Below are positions 1 to 7,988 of a stretch of DNA of 64,000 nt, one piece after another. The translations under genes and the position numbers were made by a program. This stretch comes from an uncultured Woeseiaceae bacterium. Lineage in GTDB: Bacteria; Pseudomonadota; Gammaproteobacteria; Steroidobacterales; Woeseiaceae. Within the stretch, counting starts at the first letter, position 1. Each line of letters starts with the position of its first letter. The stretch is taken from contig CAMYJB010000004.1 in NCBI GenBank assembly GCA_947258565.1, positions 81,854 through 145,853 of the forward strand, in the 5' to 3' direction. The notes beneath the pieces are model-generated. The model had not been told where the DNA came from, made no database searches, and worked only from the letters and a program-made list of their open reading frames with translations.

Positions 1-394
1 CCGGCCGCCAGCTCCTGCCGTCGTCGTCGCTGCGGAACAGCCCCGCGGGGTCGATGCCCGCAAACAGGGCGTCCCCGGCAAGCGCCAGGTACCAGACAGC
101 TTTGGTCGCACCGCGGCCGCTCGACGACGGATACTCCGGCGCCACCTCGAGCGACGTCCACGATGCCCCGTGGTCCTCGCTCCTGAATATGTGTGCGCCC
201 CAGATCGTGTGCGACGTCGCGGCGAACAGTCTGCCGTCCGGCGCTTCCAGGGTGTGCAGCACGGAGTAACCGGCGAGATGCGGCCCATCGATGCGCCACT
301 CCCGGTCTGCAGAATCCCTGCGGACGCGAAACAACCCCTTCGCCGTCCCGACCAGAAGCATCATCGCATCGGCGTCGCTCGTTCGGCCGGTCAC
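1..394 (-). CDS. BNR/sialidase-like beta-propeller protein, N-terminal part (runs off window)
   Basis: The translation begins MMLLVGTAKGLF and contains repeated propeller-type motifs such as FRSEDHGASW and FRSDDDGRSW. These are Asp-box (BNR) signatures of WD40/YVTN/sialidase-like beta-propellers often annotated as exo-alpha-sialidase or photosystem II stability factor-like. No signal peptide is visible, so it may be cytoplasmic. I chose a GTG start at 394 because it overlaps the moaB stop by four bases (GTGA), which indicates translational coupling; the tandem ATGs at 364 and 361 are alternatives. The 3' part lies outside the window. Substrate and role are unknown, and the link to cofactor synthesis is only positional. 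Confidence 0.6.
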   Translation of the reverse strand, partial: MTGRTSDADAMMLLVGTAKGLFRVRRDSADREWRIDGPHLAGYSVLHTLEAPDGRLFAATSHTIWGAHIFRSEDHGASWTSLEVAPEYPSSSGRGATKAVWYLALAGDALFAGIDPAGLFRSDDDGRSWRP

Positions 395-921
395 GTCTCG
401 AGCAGTCGCGGCATCAGTTCGGCAAGATTGCAGGGCCGCGTACGGATGTCGAGCTGCGCATTGATCAGCTCGTCCCAGGCCGTGGCGCAGGCGCCCGTGG
501 ACCCTGGCACACAAAACACGTAGGTCCCGTTTGCCACCCCGGCAAACGCGCGAGACTGTATCGTCGAGGTCCTGATCTGCTCGAACGAGATCGCGCGGAA
601 GGTCTCGCCGAAGCCGTCGATGCTCTTGTCCAGCAGCGGACTCACCGCCTCGGGTGTGCCGTCACGGCCCGTGACCCCGGTGCCGCCTGTCGTAATGACG
701 ACGTCGACGTCAGCGTCGGCGATCCAGCCGGCCACGACGGCGCGAATCGTGTAGACCTCGTCGGGCACGATCCGCTTTTCGGCGAGCGCGTGACCGGCAT
801 CAGCGAGCCTGCCGGCAAGCAGCTTGCCGGACTTGTCGGTCTCTTCCGTGCGACTGTCGGACACCGTCAGTACCGCGATGTTCAGCGCGACGAATTCGCG
901 CTCTTTCGATTTCTTGCTCAT
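391..921 (-). CDS. moaB: Molybdenum cofactor biosynthesis protein MoaB
   Basis: This 176-residue protein belongs to the MoaB/Mog family. Members adenylylate molybdopterin before metal insertion, or in some bacteria are dispensable paralogues of Mog. The signature is the molybdopterin-binding loop VVITTGGTGVTGRD (about residues 76-89) and a second conserved segment VFCVPGSTGACATAWDELI near the C-terminus, both in the expected places. The length matches the family. It is cytoplasmic and lies immediately upstream of the BNR gene and 37 bases downstream of moeA, so moeA-moaB probably form one transcript. Confidence 0.93.
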   Translation of the reverse strand: MSKKSKEREFVALNIAVLTVSDSRTEETDKSGKLLAGRLADAGHALAEKRIVPDEVYTIRAVVAGWIADADVDVVITTGGTGVTGRDGTPEAVSPLLDKSIDGFGETFRAISFEQIRTSTIQSRAFAGVANGTYVFCVPGSTGACATAWDELINAQLDIRTRPCNLAELMPRLLET

Positions 922-958
922 AGGGGGCTCGTTGTTAATGTTTTTTGCAGTGAGCCGC

Positions 959-2224
959 TCAGACGAATGCGGCGAACGGCTGTACTGTCACCTGGTCACC
1001 CTCGGAGACGGGACCCGAATCTTCCGGCAACACGATAAAGCAATTGGCGGCGGCCATCGAACTCAACACGCCGGATCCCTGGTGACCCGTTTTGTGCACG
1101 ATAAGCCGGCCGTCGTCGGAACGCGATAGCACGCCGCGCTGGAACTCGCGGCGCCCCGGCTTCTTGCGAAGGGCCGAGCTGGATACGGCGCGCATCATCA
1201 ACGGCGGTCCGGGATCCGGCATCCCTGCAAGGGCCTGCAGCGCCGGCTGCACGAGCTGGTAGAACGTCGCCATCACCGAGTTGGGATTGCCCGGCAGACC
1301 GAAGAACAGCGCGTCGCCGATGCGGCCGAATGCCAGTGGCCGCCCTGGTTTCATCGCCACCTTCCAGAACCCCACGGTGCCGGTGCGTTCCAGCGTCTCG
1401 GCGACGTAGTCCGCGTCCCCGACGGAGACGCCACCCGACGTCACGATTGCATCGGCTTCGGCGGCGGCCTTTGCGAACGCCTGCGCGACCGCGTCGCGGT
1501 CGTCGCGGATGACACCCATGTCGAGCGCGTCGACACCGAGGCGCGTCAGCATGCTGAAGATCGTGTAGCGGTTGCTGTCGTAAATCTGGCCCTCGCCGAG
1601 CGGTTCACCGACGCTTCTGAGCTCATCACCCGTGGAGAAGAATGCCACGCGCGGTCGGCGCCGGACGCTGACCTCGCCGACACCGAGCGATCCGAGGATG
1701 CCGATTTCTGCCGGCATCAGGTGGGTCCCGGCGCTCAGCGCAACGCTGCCGGCGGCAATATCCTCACCGGCCTGGCGCACGTGCTGACCCGCTTTTTCCC
1801 CGGCGCCGACAATCGCCGTATCGCCATCGCGCGTGACGTTTTCCTGCATCACGACGGTGTCCGCGCCCACGGGCATCGGCGCGCCGGTCATGATGCGGAC
1901 ACACTGCCCTGGTACCACCTCCCCGGCAAACGGGCGCCCTGCCGCGGACGTGCCGATCACGGTCAGGCGTGTCTCGCCGGCAGCCGGCAGGTCGGCGCCA
2001 ATGAACGCATAACCATCCATGGCGGAGTTGGTGTGCGACGGCACGTTGATTTTCGACACGACGTCGTCGGCAAGGAGCCGGCCCAGCGCGCTGCGCACCG
2101 CAAGCGTCTCGCAGCCCGCGACCGGTTTTACCGCTGCGAGGATGCGGCTCAAGGCTTCGCTGAGTTTCAGTGCCGGACCGTCATGGCCGTCGGCGCAACA
2201 GTCGGTATTGGTCTTGCTGCTCAT
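959..2224 (-). CDS. moeA: Molybdopterin molybdenumtransferase MoeA
   Basis: At 421 residues this is a full-length MoeA, which inserts molybdate (or tungstate) into adenylylated molybdopterin. Recognisable parts are the N-terminal SAMDGYAF motif (about residue 67), the central DxxxVAFFSTGDEL-type segment, the MoaB-like core VTSGGVSVGDADYV and the GLPGNPNSVMATF motif, followed by the C-terminal beta-barrel domain. A short Cys-Cys/His stretch at residues 9-14 precedes the family domain and is not a known MoeA feature. The gene sits 18 bases downstream of mobA in a Moco and tungstate operon. Confidence 0.95.
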   Translation of the reverse strand: MSSKTNTDCCADGHDGPALKLSEALSRILAAVKPVAGCETLAVRSALGRLLADDVVSKINVPSHTNSAMDGYAFIGADLPAAGETRLTVIGTSAAGRPFAGEVVPGQCVRIMTGAPMPVGADTVVMQENVTRDGDTAIVGAGEKAGQHVRQAGEDIAAGSVALSAGTHLMPAEIGILGSLGVGEVSVRRRPRVAFFSTGDELRSVGEPLGEGQIYDSNRYTIFSMLTRLGVDALDMGVIRDDRDAVAQAFAKAAAEADAIVTSGGVSVGDADYVAETLERTGTVGFWKVAMKPGRPLAFGRIGDALFFGLPGNPNSVMATFYQLVQPALQALAGMPDPGPPLMMRAVSSSALRKKPGRREFQRGVLSRSDDGRLIVHKTGHQGSGVLSSMAAANCFIVLPEDSGPVSEGDQVTVQPFAAFV

Positions 2225-2242
2225 ATCCCGCTTTTTGTTTGC

Positions 2243-2851
2243 TCAGGACCGGGCACGTTTCGCGAGCGCATCTTCGAGCGCGCGCCTGTCGTCCGGTGCA
2301 TTGATGTTGGCGAACCACTCCGCCACATCGCTGAAATCCACCGTCTCGTAACCGTGCCGGGCGTACCAACGATCGATCTTACGCTCCCCGGCATCGAGAT
2401 AACCAGCCAGGTCGTCCAGCAAATCGCAGGACAGCAAGGCGAACACCGGCTGCAACCGGCCGCCATCGTGAGCGGCCGCTACGGGCGCCCCCGATGTCGC
2501 CACCGCTGCAAGTAGTCGCTGCACGAGTTCGCCACCGATCAGCGGCGAGTCGCAGGGCACGACCGCGATGTACGGCGTGCGTGCTGCGCGCATGCCGCTG
2601 GCCATGCCCGCCAACGGACCGCGGAAGTCACTATCGCCGTCATCGACAACGGGGCAACCGTATTCACCGTAGCGCTCATGGTTACGATTCGCGTTGACCA
2701 GCACGTCCGCCACCTGCGGGCGCAGCGCATCGATCACCCAGGCGATCATGGGTCGGCCATTGATGGGCACCAGCCCCTTGTCCACGCCGCCCATGCGTGT
2801 TGCCCTGCCGCCGGCGAGTATGACGCCCGTGACCTGATCGCGAACTCTCAC
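2243..2851 (-). CDS. mobA: Molybdenum cofactor guanylyltransferase MobA
   Basis: MobA transfers GMP from GTP to Mo-molybdopterin to make the MGD cofactor needed by DMSO-reductase-family enzymes such as the formate dehydrogenase in this window. The N-terminal nucleotide-binding signature ILAGGRATRMGGVDKGLV is present, as is the VVPCDSPLI metal-binding segment. I chose the GTG at 2851 (203 aa, VRVRDQVTGVILAGG) because it starts just downstream of the tupA stop and removes a tail unlike the family; a longer frame extends to 2947 but would overlap tupA. No strong ribosome-binding site is visible, which suggests coupling to tupA. Confidence 0.92.
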   Translation of the reverse strand: MRVRDQVTGVILAGGRATRMGGVDKGLVPINGRPMIAWVIDALRPQVADVLVNANRNHERYGEYGCPVVDDGDSDFRGPLAGMASGMRAARTPYIAVVPCDSPLIGGELVQRLLAAVATSGAPVAAAHDGGRLQPVFALLSCDLLDDLAGYLDAGERKIDRWYARHGYETVDFSDVAEWFANINAPDDRRALEDALAKRARS

Positions 2852-2867
2852 ATTCGTCGGCTTCAAG

Positions 2868-3728
2868 CTAGTGCCCGTCCGCGGCCCCGGCTTGCGGAAC
2901 GGCATCCGGGAAAAACAGCTGCTGCCCTGCCACGCGGTAGGCGGCAATTGCCGCCTGACCCTTTCTGGAGGTAAGCCAGTCGACGAACGCCTGTGCTTCG
3001 TTCGCGTGAATGTGCGGATGGCGCTCCGGATTCACGACGATGGCTGCGTAAGGATTGTGCAGGCGCGTGTCGCCTTCGACGAGAATCTCGAGATCACCCT
3101 TGTTGCCGAAACTGACCCAGCTTGCACGATCCGTCAGCGCGTAGCCGTCCATGGCACTCGCCGTATTGAGCGTCGCGCCCATGCCCGAGCCGGACTCGCG
3201 GTACCAGCCGCCGCTCGCAGGGCGCGGATCGAAACCGGATGACTGCCAGAGCTCCAGTTCTTTCTTGTGCGTGCCGCTGTCGTCGCCGCGAGACAGGAAC
3301 ACGTGCTCACCGCTGCCGATGCGCCGCAGCGCTGAAGTGACGTCGTTCATACCGCGTATCCCGGCGGGATCGCTGCCCGGGCCGACGAGAACAAAATCGT
3401 TGTGCATGACGGGATGGCGGGCGATCCCGAGGCCCGCCGCAACGAATTCGCGCTCGGAGGCTTCGTGGTGCACCAGCAACAGGTCTGCATCACCGTTGGT
3501 AGCGATCCGGATCGCCTGCCCGGTTCCGACCGCGACGACCTGGACCCCGATGCCGGTCTGCGCCGTAAACTGCGGCAGCAGCCATTCGAGGAGACCCGAG
3601 TTCTGCGTGGACGTCGTGGACGCGATCGTGATCGAGCGTGATTCGCCATTTACGGCACCCGCGATCATCACGGCGCCCAGGGCGAACGCCAACAGCAAAC
3701 GGCCGAAGCCGCTGGAGCCCGTCGCCAT
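2868..3728 (-). CDS. tupA: Tungstate-type ABC transporter substrate-binding protein TupA
   Basis: This periplasmic binding protein has a Sec signal peptide (about residues 1-28, hydrophobic LLLAFALGAVMIAGAV). The mature N-terminus IASTTSTQNSGLLEWL is the oxyanion-binding TTTS-like motif typical of TupA-family tungstate binders rather than ModA. Start at the ATG at 3728 gives 286 aa and a normal signal peptide; upstream codons to 3839 overlap the ATPase gene and look non-coding. It is the first cistron of tupA-mobA-moeA-moaB and follows tupC and tupB. Molybdate cannot be excluded as a ligand; the family assignment is firm. Confidence 0.9.
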   Translation of the reverse strand: MATGSSGFGRLLLAFALGAVMIAGAVNGESRSITIASTTSTQNSGLLEWLLPQFTAQTGIGVQVVAVGTGQAIRIATNGDADLLLVHHEASEREFVAAGLGIARHPVMHNDFVLVGPGSDPAGIRGMNDVTSALRRIGSGEHVFLSRGDDSGTHKKELELWQSSGFDPRPASGGWYRESGSGMGATLNTASAMDGYALTDRASWVSFGNKGDLEILVEGDTRLHNPYAAIVVNPERHPHIHANEAQAFVDWLTSRKGQAAIAAYRVAGQQLFFPDAVPQAGAADGH

Positions 3729-3780
3729 GTCGGTTCTTATCGTCAAGGTGCGCTTCCCGCGGTTCAAAGCGTGGGCGGGC

Positions 3781-4557
3781 CTAACCGGGCAGCTCGCCGG
3801 CCAGGAAGCCGGCCGCCACCGGGTCTTTCGGTGCCGCAAAAAATTCCGCCGCCGGCGCGTGTTCGAGGAGGCGCCCGTCGTTGAGGAACATCACGTCCGC
3901 GGCAAGGCGCCGTGCCTGCGCAATATCGTGCGTGGTCATCAGAATCTTGGTGCCGGCGGCACCGATAACGCCGATCAGTTCTTCGACCCCCCGTACGGCT
4001 GCCGGGTCGAGATTCGTCGTGGGCTCGTCCAGCAGCAACACTTTCGGCCTGAGCACCAAAGCACGGGCAATGGCCAGTCTCTGCTGCTGGCCGCCCGACA
4101 GCGTGCGGGCGGCACGCGCACCGAGACCCGCGAGGCCCGCCCGCTCCAGGGCGGCATCCACGAGCGCCGGCCGTTCGCTGCGCGCTACGCCCTTGACGCT
4201 CAGCACGTGCAGCAGGTTGCCCTTCACCGTACGCCGCAACAGCACCGGGTGTTGCGACGCCATCGCCTGCTGCTCGCGCGCCTGTGAAACCGAAAGCTCA
4301 CCCCAGCGGATCTCCCCGCCCGTCGGTTCGAGGAGGCCGTGACACAGGCGCAACATGACGCTCTTGCCGGCGCCATTCGGGCCGAGTATGACGGTCCGGC
4401 CGGACGACCCGATCCAGAACGACACATCCTTGATGATGCGCCGGCCGTTGATTCCGAACGTCAAGCCGCGCGCCACCAGTGGCAGCAGTGGGTGCTCGTC
4501 AGGCCGGTCCGGCGGCATTCGCCCCGGCTCCTCGGTTTTGGGCGCTTCATCAGCCAT
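3781..4557 (-). CDS. tupC: Tungstate-type ABC transporter ATP-binding protein TupC
   Basis: This cytoplasmic ABC ATPase powers oxyanion import with TupB and TupA. It has Walker A GPNGAGKS, the ABC signature LSGGQQQRLAIARAL and Walker B VLLLDEP followed by the H-loop MTTHD. The ATG at 4557 (258 aa) overlaps the tupB stop by eight bases; an upstream ATG at 4575 would add six residues. It lacks the C-terminal TOBE/Mop domain usual in ModC, in keeping with the Tup subfamily. Gene order on the minus strand is tupB-tupC-tupA. Confidence 0.92.
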   Translation of the reverse strand: MADEAPKTEEPGRMPPDRPDEHPLLPLVARGLTFGINGRRIIKDVSFWIGSSGRTVILGPNGAGKSVMLRLCHGLLEPTGGEIRWGELSVSQAREQQAMASQHPVLLRRTVKGNLLHVLSVKGVARSERPALVDAALERAGLAGLGARAARTLSGGQQQRLAIARALVLRPKVLLLDEPTTNLDPAAVRGVEELIGVIGAAGTKILMTTHDIAQARRLAADVMFLNDGRLLEHAPAAEFFAAPKDPVAAGFLAGELPG

Positions 4558-5254
4558 AGCGCTGTCTCGCCGCATCGGAAATCACGAGGGCGGTTGCGTT
4601 AACGCCGAGCGCCAGGGTCACGAGAATCAGGCCGAGACCGAGTGCGAGCGCGAGGTTGCCCTTGCTCGTCTCCAGGGCGATCGTGGTCGTCATCACGCGC
4701 GTGGCGTGCTGGATGTTGCCGCCCACGATGATGACCGCGCCGACTTCGGCAATGGCCCTGCCGAAGCCGGCCATGATCGCCGTCAACAATCGAAAACGTC
4801 CGTCCCAGAGCAGCGTCGCCACGCTCTGTATCGGCGTGCAGCCCAGCGAACGCAGGTGCTCGTCGTATTCTTCGTGCAGATCGGCAATCGTCTGCCGCGA
4901 CAGCGCCGCGATGATCGGCAGAACAATAATGCTCTGGGCAATGACCATCGCGGTGGGAGTAAACAAGAGCCCCATCGGCCCCAGCGGCCCGGCGCGGGAC
5001 AGCAGGAGGTAAACCATGAGACCGACGACCACGGGCGGCAGGCCCATCAGCGCATTGAGCAGGATTACGACAGCACGCCGGCCCGGGAAATGTTGCAGCG
5101 CAATGAGGGCACCAAGCGGCAGCGCGACGACCGACGCAATCGCGACCGCGCTCAGGCTTACCCGCAGTGACAGCAAGACGATCTCCACGATAGCGGCGTC
5201 GAACGTCACGATCATCGATAAGGCTGCGCCAATGGCAGACGAAAACTCGTTCAT
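4550..5254 (-). CDS. tupB: Tungstate-type ABC transporter permease TupB
   Basis: The 234-residue inner-membrane permease has about five to six hydrophobic segments and the EAA-loop-like region EEYDEHLRSLGCTPIQSV, which contacts the ATPase. The sequence IMAGFGRAIAEVGAVIIVGG is characteristic of the ModB/CysT/TupB permease family. It is the first gene of the tup-Moco operon and lies divergent from the response-regulator-like gene, with 227 bases between, where the operon promoter must lie. Confidence 0.92.
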   Translation of the reverse strand: MNEFSSAIGAALSMIVTFDAAIVEIVLLSLRVSLSAVAIASVVALPLGALIALQHFPGRRAVVILLNALMGLPPVVVGLMVYLLLSRAGPLGPMGLLFTPTAMVIAQSIIVLPIIAALSRQTIADLHEEYDEHLRSLGCTPIQSVATLLWDGRFRLLTAIMAGFGRAIAEVGAVIIVGGNIQHATRVMTTTIALETSKGNLALALGLGLILVTLALGVNATALVISDAARQRYG

Positions 5255-5395
5255 CCTCAGAATTCGGCCACGTTTCTCGCGACCACCCCCATTGCATTGG
5301 TCATCCGCCCCTGTGCCCGTTCCGGTTGGAATGCTGGCCGGACGGTAAATGCCATTCTTTCAGATGCCCCGGCGCGACGCCAGCAACAGATAGTC

Positions 5396-5410
5396 GCACG
5401 GTCACCGTGC
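5396..5410. promoter_or_regulatory. GCACGG-TCA-CCGTGC palindrome in the tupB divergent region
   Basis: A perfect 6+3+6 inverted repeat sits between tupB and the divergent regulator-like gene, about 142 bases upstream of the tupB ATG and 72 bases upstream of the GTG at 5482. Its position suits an operator for a metal-responsive repressor or activator. The protein that binds it is not known from sequence, and a 15-base palindrome may also occur by chance in GC-rich DNA. Confidence 0.3.
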
Positions 5411-5481
5411 CCTTGCGACAATTTGACCCATAGCATAGGCTCTGGAGGAACTTTCCACCGCACGCGTCAGCCGGAGAATTC

Positions 5482-6183
5482 GTGTCCCAATCCACGTCGA
5501 TTCTTCTCCTCGGTGACGGATCCGAGGTGTCCCGCCTGCACCGGAGGCTGGCGAGGCATTTTCTGACGGTGGAATGCGCGCGGACGATCGACGAATCGCG
5601 CGAACTGGCGCAGCGCTGCCGCTTTCACGTCGTGGTGGTCGCCGATCCGCAGGAGCCGTGGCAGGTGCTGCAACAGGCACTCGCAGACTGTGACGACCTG
5701 CCGCCCGACACCCTGTTCATCGCCGACAGGTCCGCGGCCGAGGCTGCGGTCGAGGCGCTGCGCGGAGGCGCGGCGGACGTGTTGCTGCGCCCGTTCTCGA
5801 CCGAGGACCTCGTTGCGGCAGTGAACGCGGTTTGCGGCGAACTGCAGCGGGCGCAGGCCGGTAACAACGAGCCCGGTGACGGACCCCGGGCGTTGATCGG
5901 GAGCATATCGCCGCTCGATGCGACGATGCTTGTCGAGGGCGAGGCAGGCACGGGCATGACGCGGGACGAAATCCCGGCGGCGGTGGACGCACAGCCGGGC
6001 AGCACCCGGCGACGCCCCGGGATTCCCGGTTATCCGCTAGACTGGACCCTCGAACGGGTAAAACGCCATCACATGGCCCGGGTTCTCGCAGCGAGCGACG
6101 GCAACAAGTCGGCTGCGGCGCGGCGCCTGGACATCTCGCGCAAGACACTAGACCGCAAACTCGGGGCCCAGGGCCGCGAGTAA
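5482..6183 (+). CDS. NtrC-like regulator remnant: receiver-like domain plus Fis-type HTH, AAA+ core deleted
   Basis: The protein (GTG start, 233 aa) has an N-terminal receiver-like fold (about 4-115) with a possible phospho-Asp in VVVVADPQEPW, but Arg replaces the conserved Lys (LLRPFS). Residues 132-165 include DATMLVEGEAGTGMTRDEI, which resembles the Walker A region of sigma-54 activators but has Met where the Lys should be and is not followed by GAFTGA, Walker B or sensor motifs. The C-terminus (from LDWTLERVKRHHMARVL) is a good Fis-type DNA-binding helix-turn-helix ending SRKTLDRKL. It therefore appears to be a shortened NtrC-family protein unable to activate sigma-54 by ATP hydrolysis. 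Target genes may be the neighbouring fdh or tup operons; that is inference. Confidence 0.7.
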   Translation: MSQSTSILLLGDGSEVSRLHRRLARHFLTVECARTIDESRELAQRCRFHVVVVADPQEPWQVLQQALADCDDLPPDTLFIADRSAAEAAVEALRGGAADVLLRPFSTEDLVAAVNAVCGELQRAQAGNNEPGDGPRALIGSISPLDATMLVEGEAGTGMTRDEIPAAVDAQPGSTRRRPGIPGYPLDWTLERVKRHHMARVLAASDGNKSAAARRLDISRKTLDRKLGAQGRE

Positions 6184-6198
6184 AGGAGTTTTTCGACC

Positions 6199-6417
6199 AT
6201 GAGCACCATCGATGAAGATCGCCTGAACGTCTCGATTCGCAAGTTTCTCAAGGCGGTAGGCATAACGTCGCAGCGCGAGATCGAAAAGGCCGTTCGCGAC
6301 GCCGCCGGGTCGGGTTCACTGCCGGACTCGGGCAAGCTGCAGGCCAAGATGACCCTCACCATCCCGGAACTGGGGCTGGAGCACGTCATCGATCACGAGA
6401 TCGACACGGGTCAGTAG
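6199..6417 (+). CDS. Small conserved protein, DUF6494-like
   Basis: This 72-residue soluble protein (MSTIDEDRLNVSIRKFLKAV) resembles the DUF6494 family as I remember it: an N-terminal helix with RKFLKAVGITSQREIEKAV followed by a short beta-rich tail. It starts 15 bases after the regulator stop with a good AAAGGAG ribosome-binding site, so the two are probably cotranscribed. No function is known for the family, and no signal peptide or metal motif is visible. Confidence 0.65.
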   Translation: MSTIDEDRLNVSIRKFLKAVGITSQREIEKAVRDAAGSGSLPDSGKLQAKMTLTIPELGLEHVIDHEIDTGQ

Positions 6418-6510
6418 GAGCGCGCGTCTGCGCGCGAACCGATCACGGTTCGAGAACCGCTCCGACGGATCGTCGTTCATCCCGCAGGAGCGGGCCTTGG
6501 CCCACGAACC
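6416..6510. repeat. Pair of REP-like short palindromic repeats
   Basis: Two direct 25-base copies of the pattern AGGAGCGNGC-N4-GCNCRCGAACC lie at 6416-6440 and 6486-6510, each able to fold into a GC hairpin. A third hairpin (CGGTTC-GA-GAACCG, 6446-6459) sits between them. The block fills the gap between two convergent genes, a typical REP position. The sequence looks like the TAGGAGCGGGC-type REPs known from Pseudomonas and relatives. It may also serve as a bidirectional transcription end. Confidence 0.55.
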
Positions 6511-6533
6511 GTCTGCCGGCGCCCGCGCACTCG

Positions 6534-7469
6534 TCAGTCTGTGCCGGTCCAGACCAGGTTGCCCAGCTCGGACAGGTCGTAGCCGCCCAGCATGTTTGCC
6601 TGCCGTCGGCACTCGTCACCGCGAAGATAGTCCAGGAGCCGCTGAAACAGCCGGCGGAAGAATATGCCGCGGTGCAGGGCCAGGTCGAATGCCTCCCAGC
6701 CGATGGGCACGAAGTCGAGACCGAATTCGTTGGCAACGGCTCGGACCCCCGGACCCACTTCGGCCTGCCCCATCGCGACCAGCGACGCCGCCTCGCGCTC
6801 CGTGCTCGCGCGGCCGGTAATTCGCCGGTCGGCCGGATCCAGCTCCTCGCGCGAGATGAGTTCGCGCAGAAAACGCTGTGAGCCGGCACCTTCCTGGCGC
6901 TCGAACCAGCGGACCCCGTGCTGGAACAACCCTTCGAATCCCATTTCGGCCGACCACAGGCCCGGTGCCACCAGCAAGCCCTGCTCACGTCGGAACAGCC
7001 GCACCAGCGCCCAGTCGCCAGCCTGTACGAATTGCCGGATCAGTGCGGGATGGCGCTGGTAGGACTCGTCGGCCGGACCCCAGTGAATACCGCACACATC
7101 CGCGCGGCGGCGCGCCAGCAACATCAGGCCGAGCTGGCTGCCCGTCGCGGCATAGCTCATCAGCGCCTTCGACTGCAGGGCAGTGGCAACGTGCGTTACG
7201 GCACGAAACAGCAGCGGATCGTCGCTGCCCGCGATCACAATGCGGTCGGTCAGCAAGCCGCCGTGGCTCGACTCGAGCAACCACTGGTCCACGAGGTCGC
7301 GAGGGAACAGCCACTTGCCGGTAAGTTTCGTCGCCGGGATCTTGCCCTCGCGTACCAGCGCGTAGATCTTCTTCTCGTTCACCTGCAGGTAGGCGGCCAC
7401 CTGCTTCACCGTCATGAAGCGCGGCTGTTCCCCGCCGTTCGCTTCGTTGTCTGCTTTCCCGGAAGTCAA
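6534..7469 (-). CDS. One-component regulator: excisionase-type HTH plus PBP-like ligand domain
   Basis: Residues about 17-64 form a MerR/excisionase-type winged HTH (MTVKQVAAYLQVNEKKIYAL to LVDQWLLE). The rest (about 75-290) resembles the PBP_like domain found in cytoplasmic ModE-like or molybdate/tungstate-sensing regulators. It has no signal peptide, so the ligand is sensed in the cytoplasm. The TTG at 7469 gives 311 aa; an ATG at 7415 would still keep the HTH intact and is a fair alternative. It is divergent from the DUF3305 gene with 39 bases between, so it probably controls the fdh operon and perhaps itself. The sensed ligand is inferred from context to be molybdate or tungstate. Confidence 0.8.
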   Translation of the reverse strand: MTSGKADNEANGGEQPRFMTVKQVAAYLQVNEKKIYALVREGKIPATKLTGKWLFPRDLVDQWLLESSHGGLLTDRIVIAGSDDPLLFRAVTHVATALQSKALMSYAATGSQLGLMLLARRRADVCGIHWGPADESYQRHPALIRQFVQAGDWALVRLFRREQGLLVAPGLWSAEMGFEGLFQHGVRWFERQEGAGSQRFLRELISREELDPADRRITGRASTEREAASLVAMGQAEVGPGVRAVANEFGLDFVPIGWEAFDLALHRGIFFRRLFQRLLDYLRGDECRRQANMLGGYDLSELGNLVWTGTD

Positions 7470-7508
7470 ATCATACTCACTCGCGTCATTGCGCTAATAT
7501 TGGCAGAC

Positions 7509-7988
7509 ATGAGCCAGCCAGATCGACACACTGTAGCCGTAATCATGGAGCGTAAACAGGTCAGGCGCGGACGTTGGTCCGTGCCGAGCTGGCGCGCAGT
7601 CTCCGTCGTTGCGGGCGAGCATGTCGTCGGCAAGAGCAGCGGCCGCAGCCCGATTTACGAGCGCGATGACGAGGCACAGTACCTCTGGTCCGGCCTCCCC
7701 TTGCTGTTGTATCGCGACCTGGCGGAAGAGTATTGGTACAACCTGACCGGCGACAACCCGTCGTTGTTCGTCATCTGCCACGAGACGCCCGACGGTGAAC
7801 TCACGCCGTTCCGGGTCACTGCCGATCACGATTCGGCGACGGTCTGCCTCGAGAGCGACGACCAGGTGTTCGCGGTGCCGGTGCCGCCCGAGATCTACCA
7901 GCACCTGGAGAAGTTCGTCGTGACGCACTTCGTGCCGCAGGAACGCAAGAAGCGCAAGCGCAAGAACTGGTCGGAGACCCCGGGCTGA
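7509..7988 (+). CDS. DUF3305 domain protein of the formate dehydrogenase locus
   Basis: The 159-residue cytoplasmic protein contains VAVIMERKQVRRGRW and the compact DUF3305 core (YLWSGLPLLLYRDLAEEYWY, then VPVPPEIYQHLEKFV). DUF3305 and DUF3306 proteins recur beside formate dehydrogenase genes and probably act in enzyme maturation; no biochemical role is established. The ATG at 7509 lies only eight bases after a TAATAT box at 7495-7500, so the message may be almost leaderless; an in-frame ATG at 7545 would cut the conserved VAVIMERK segment. Its stop overlaps the next start (TGATG). Confidence 0.8.
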   Translation: MSQPDRHTVAVIMERKQVRRGRWSVPSWRAVSVVAGEHVVGKSSGRSPIYERDDEAQYLWSGLPLLLYRDLAEEYWYNLTGDNPSLFVICHETPDGELTPFRVTADHDSATVCLESDDQVFAVPVPPEIYQHLEKFVVTHFVPQERKKRKRKNWSETPG

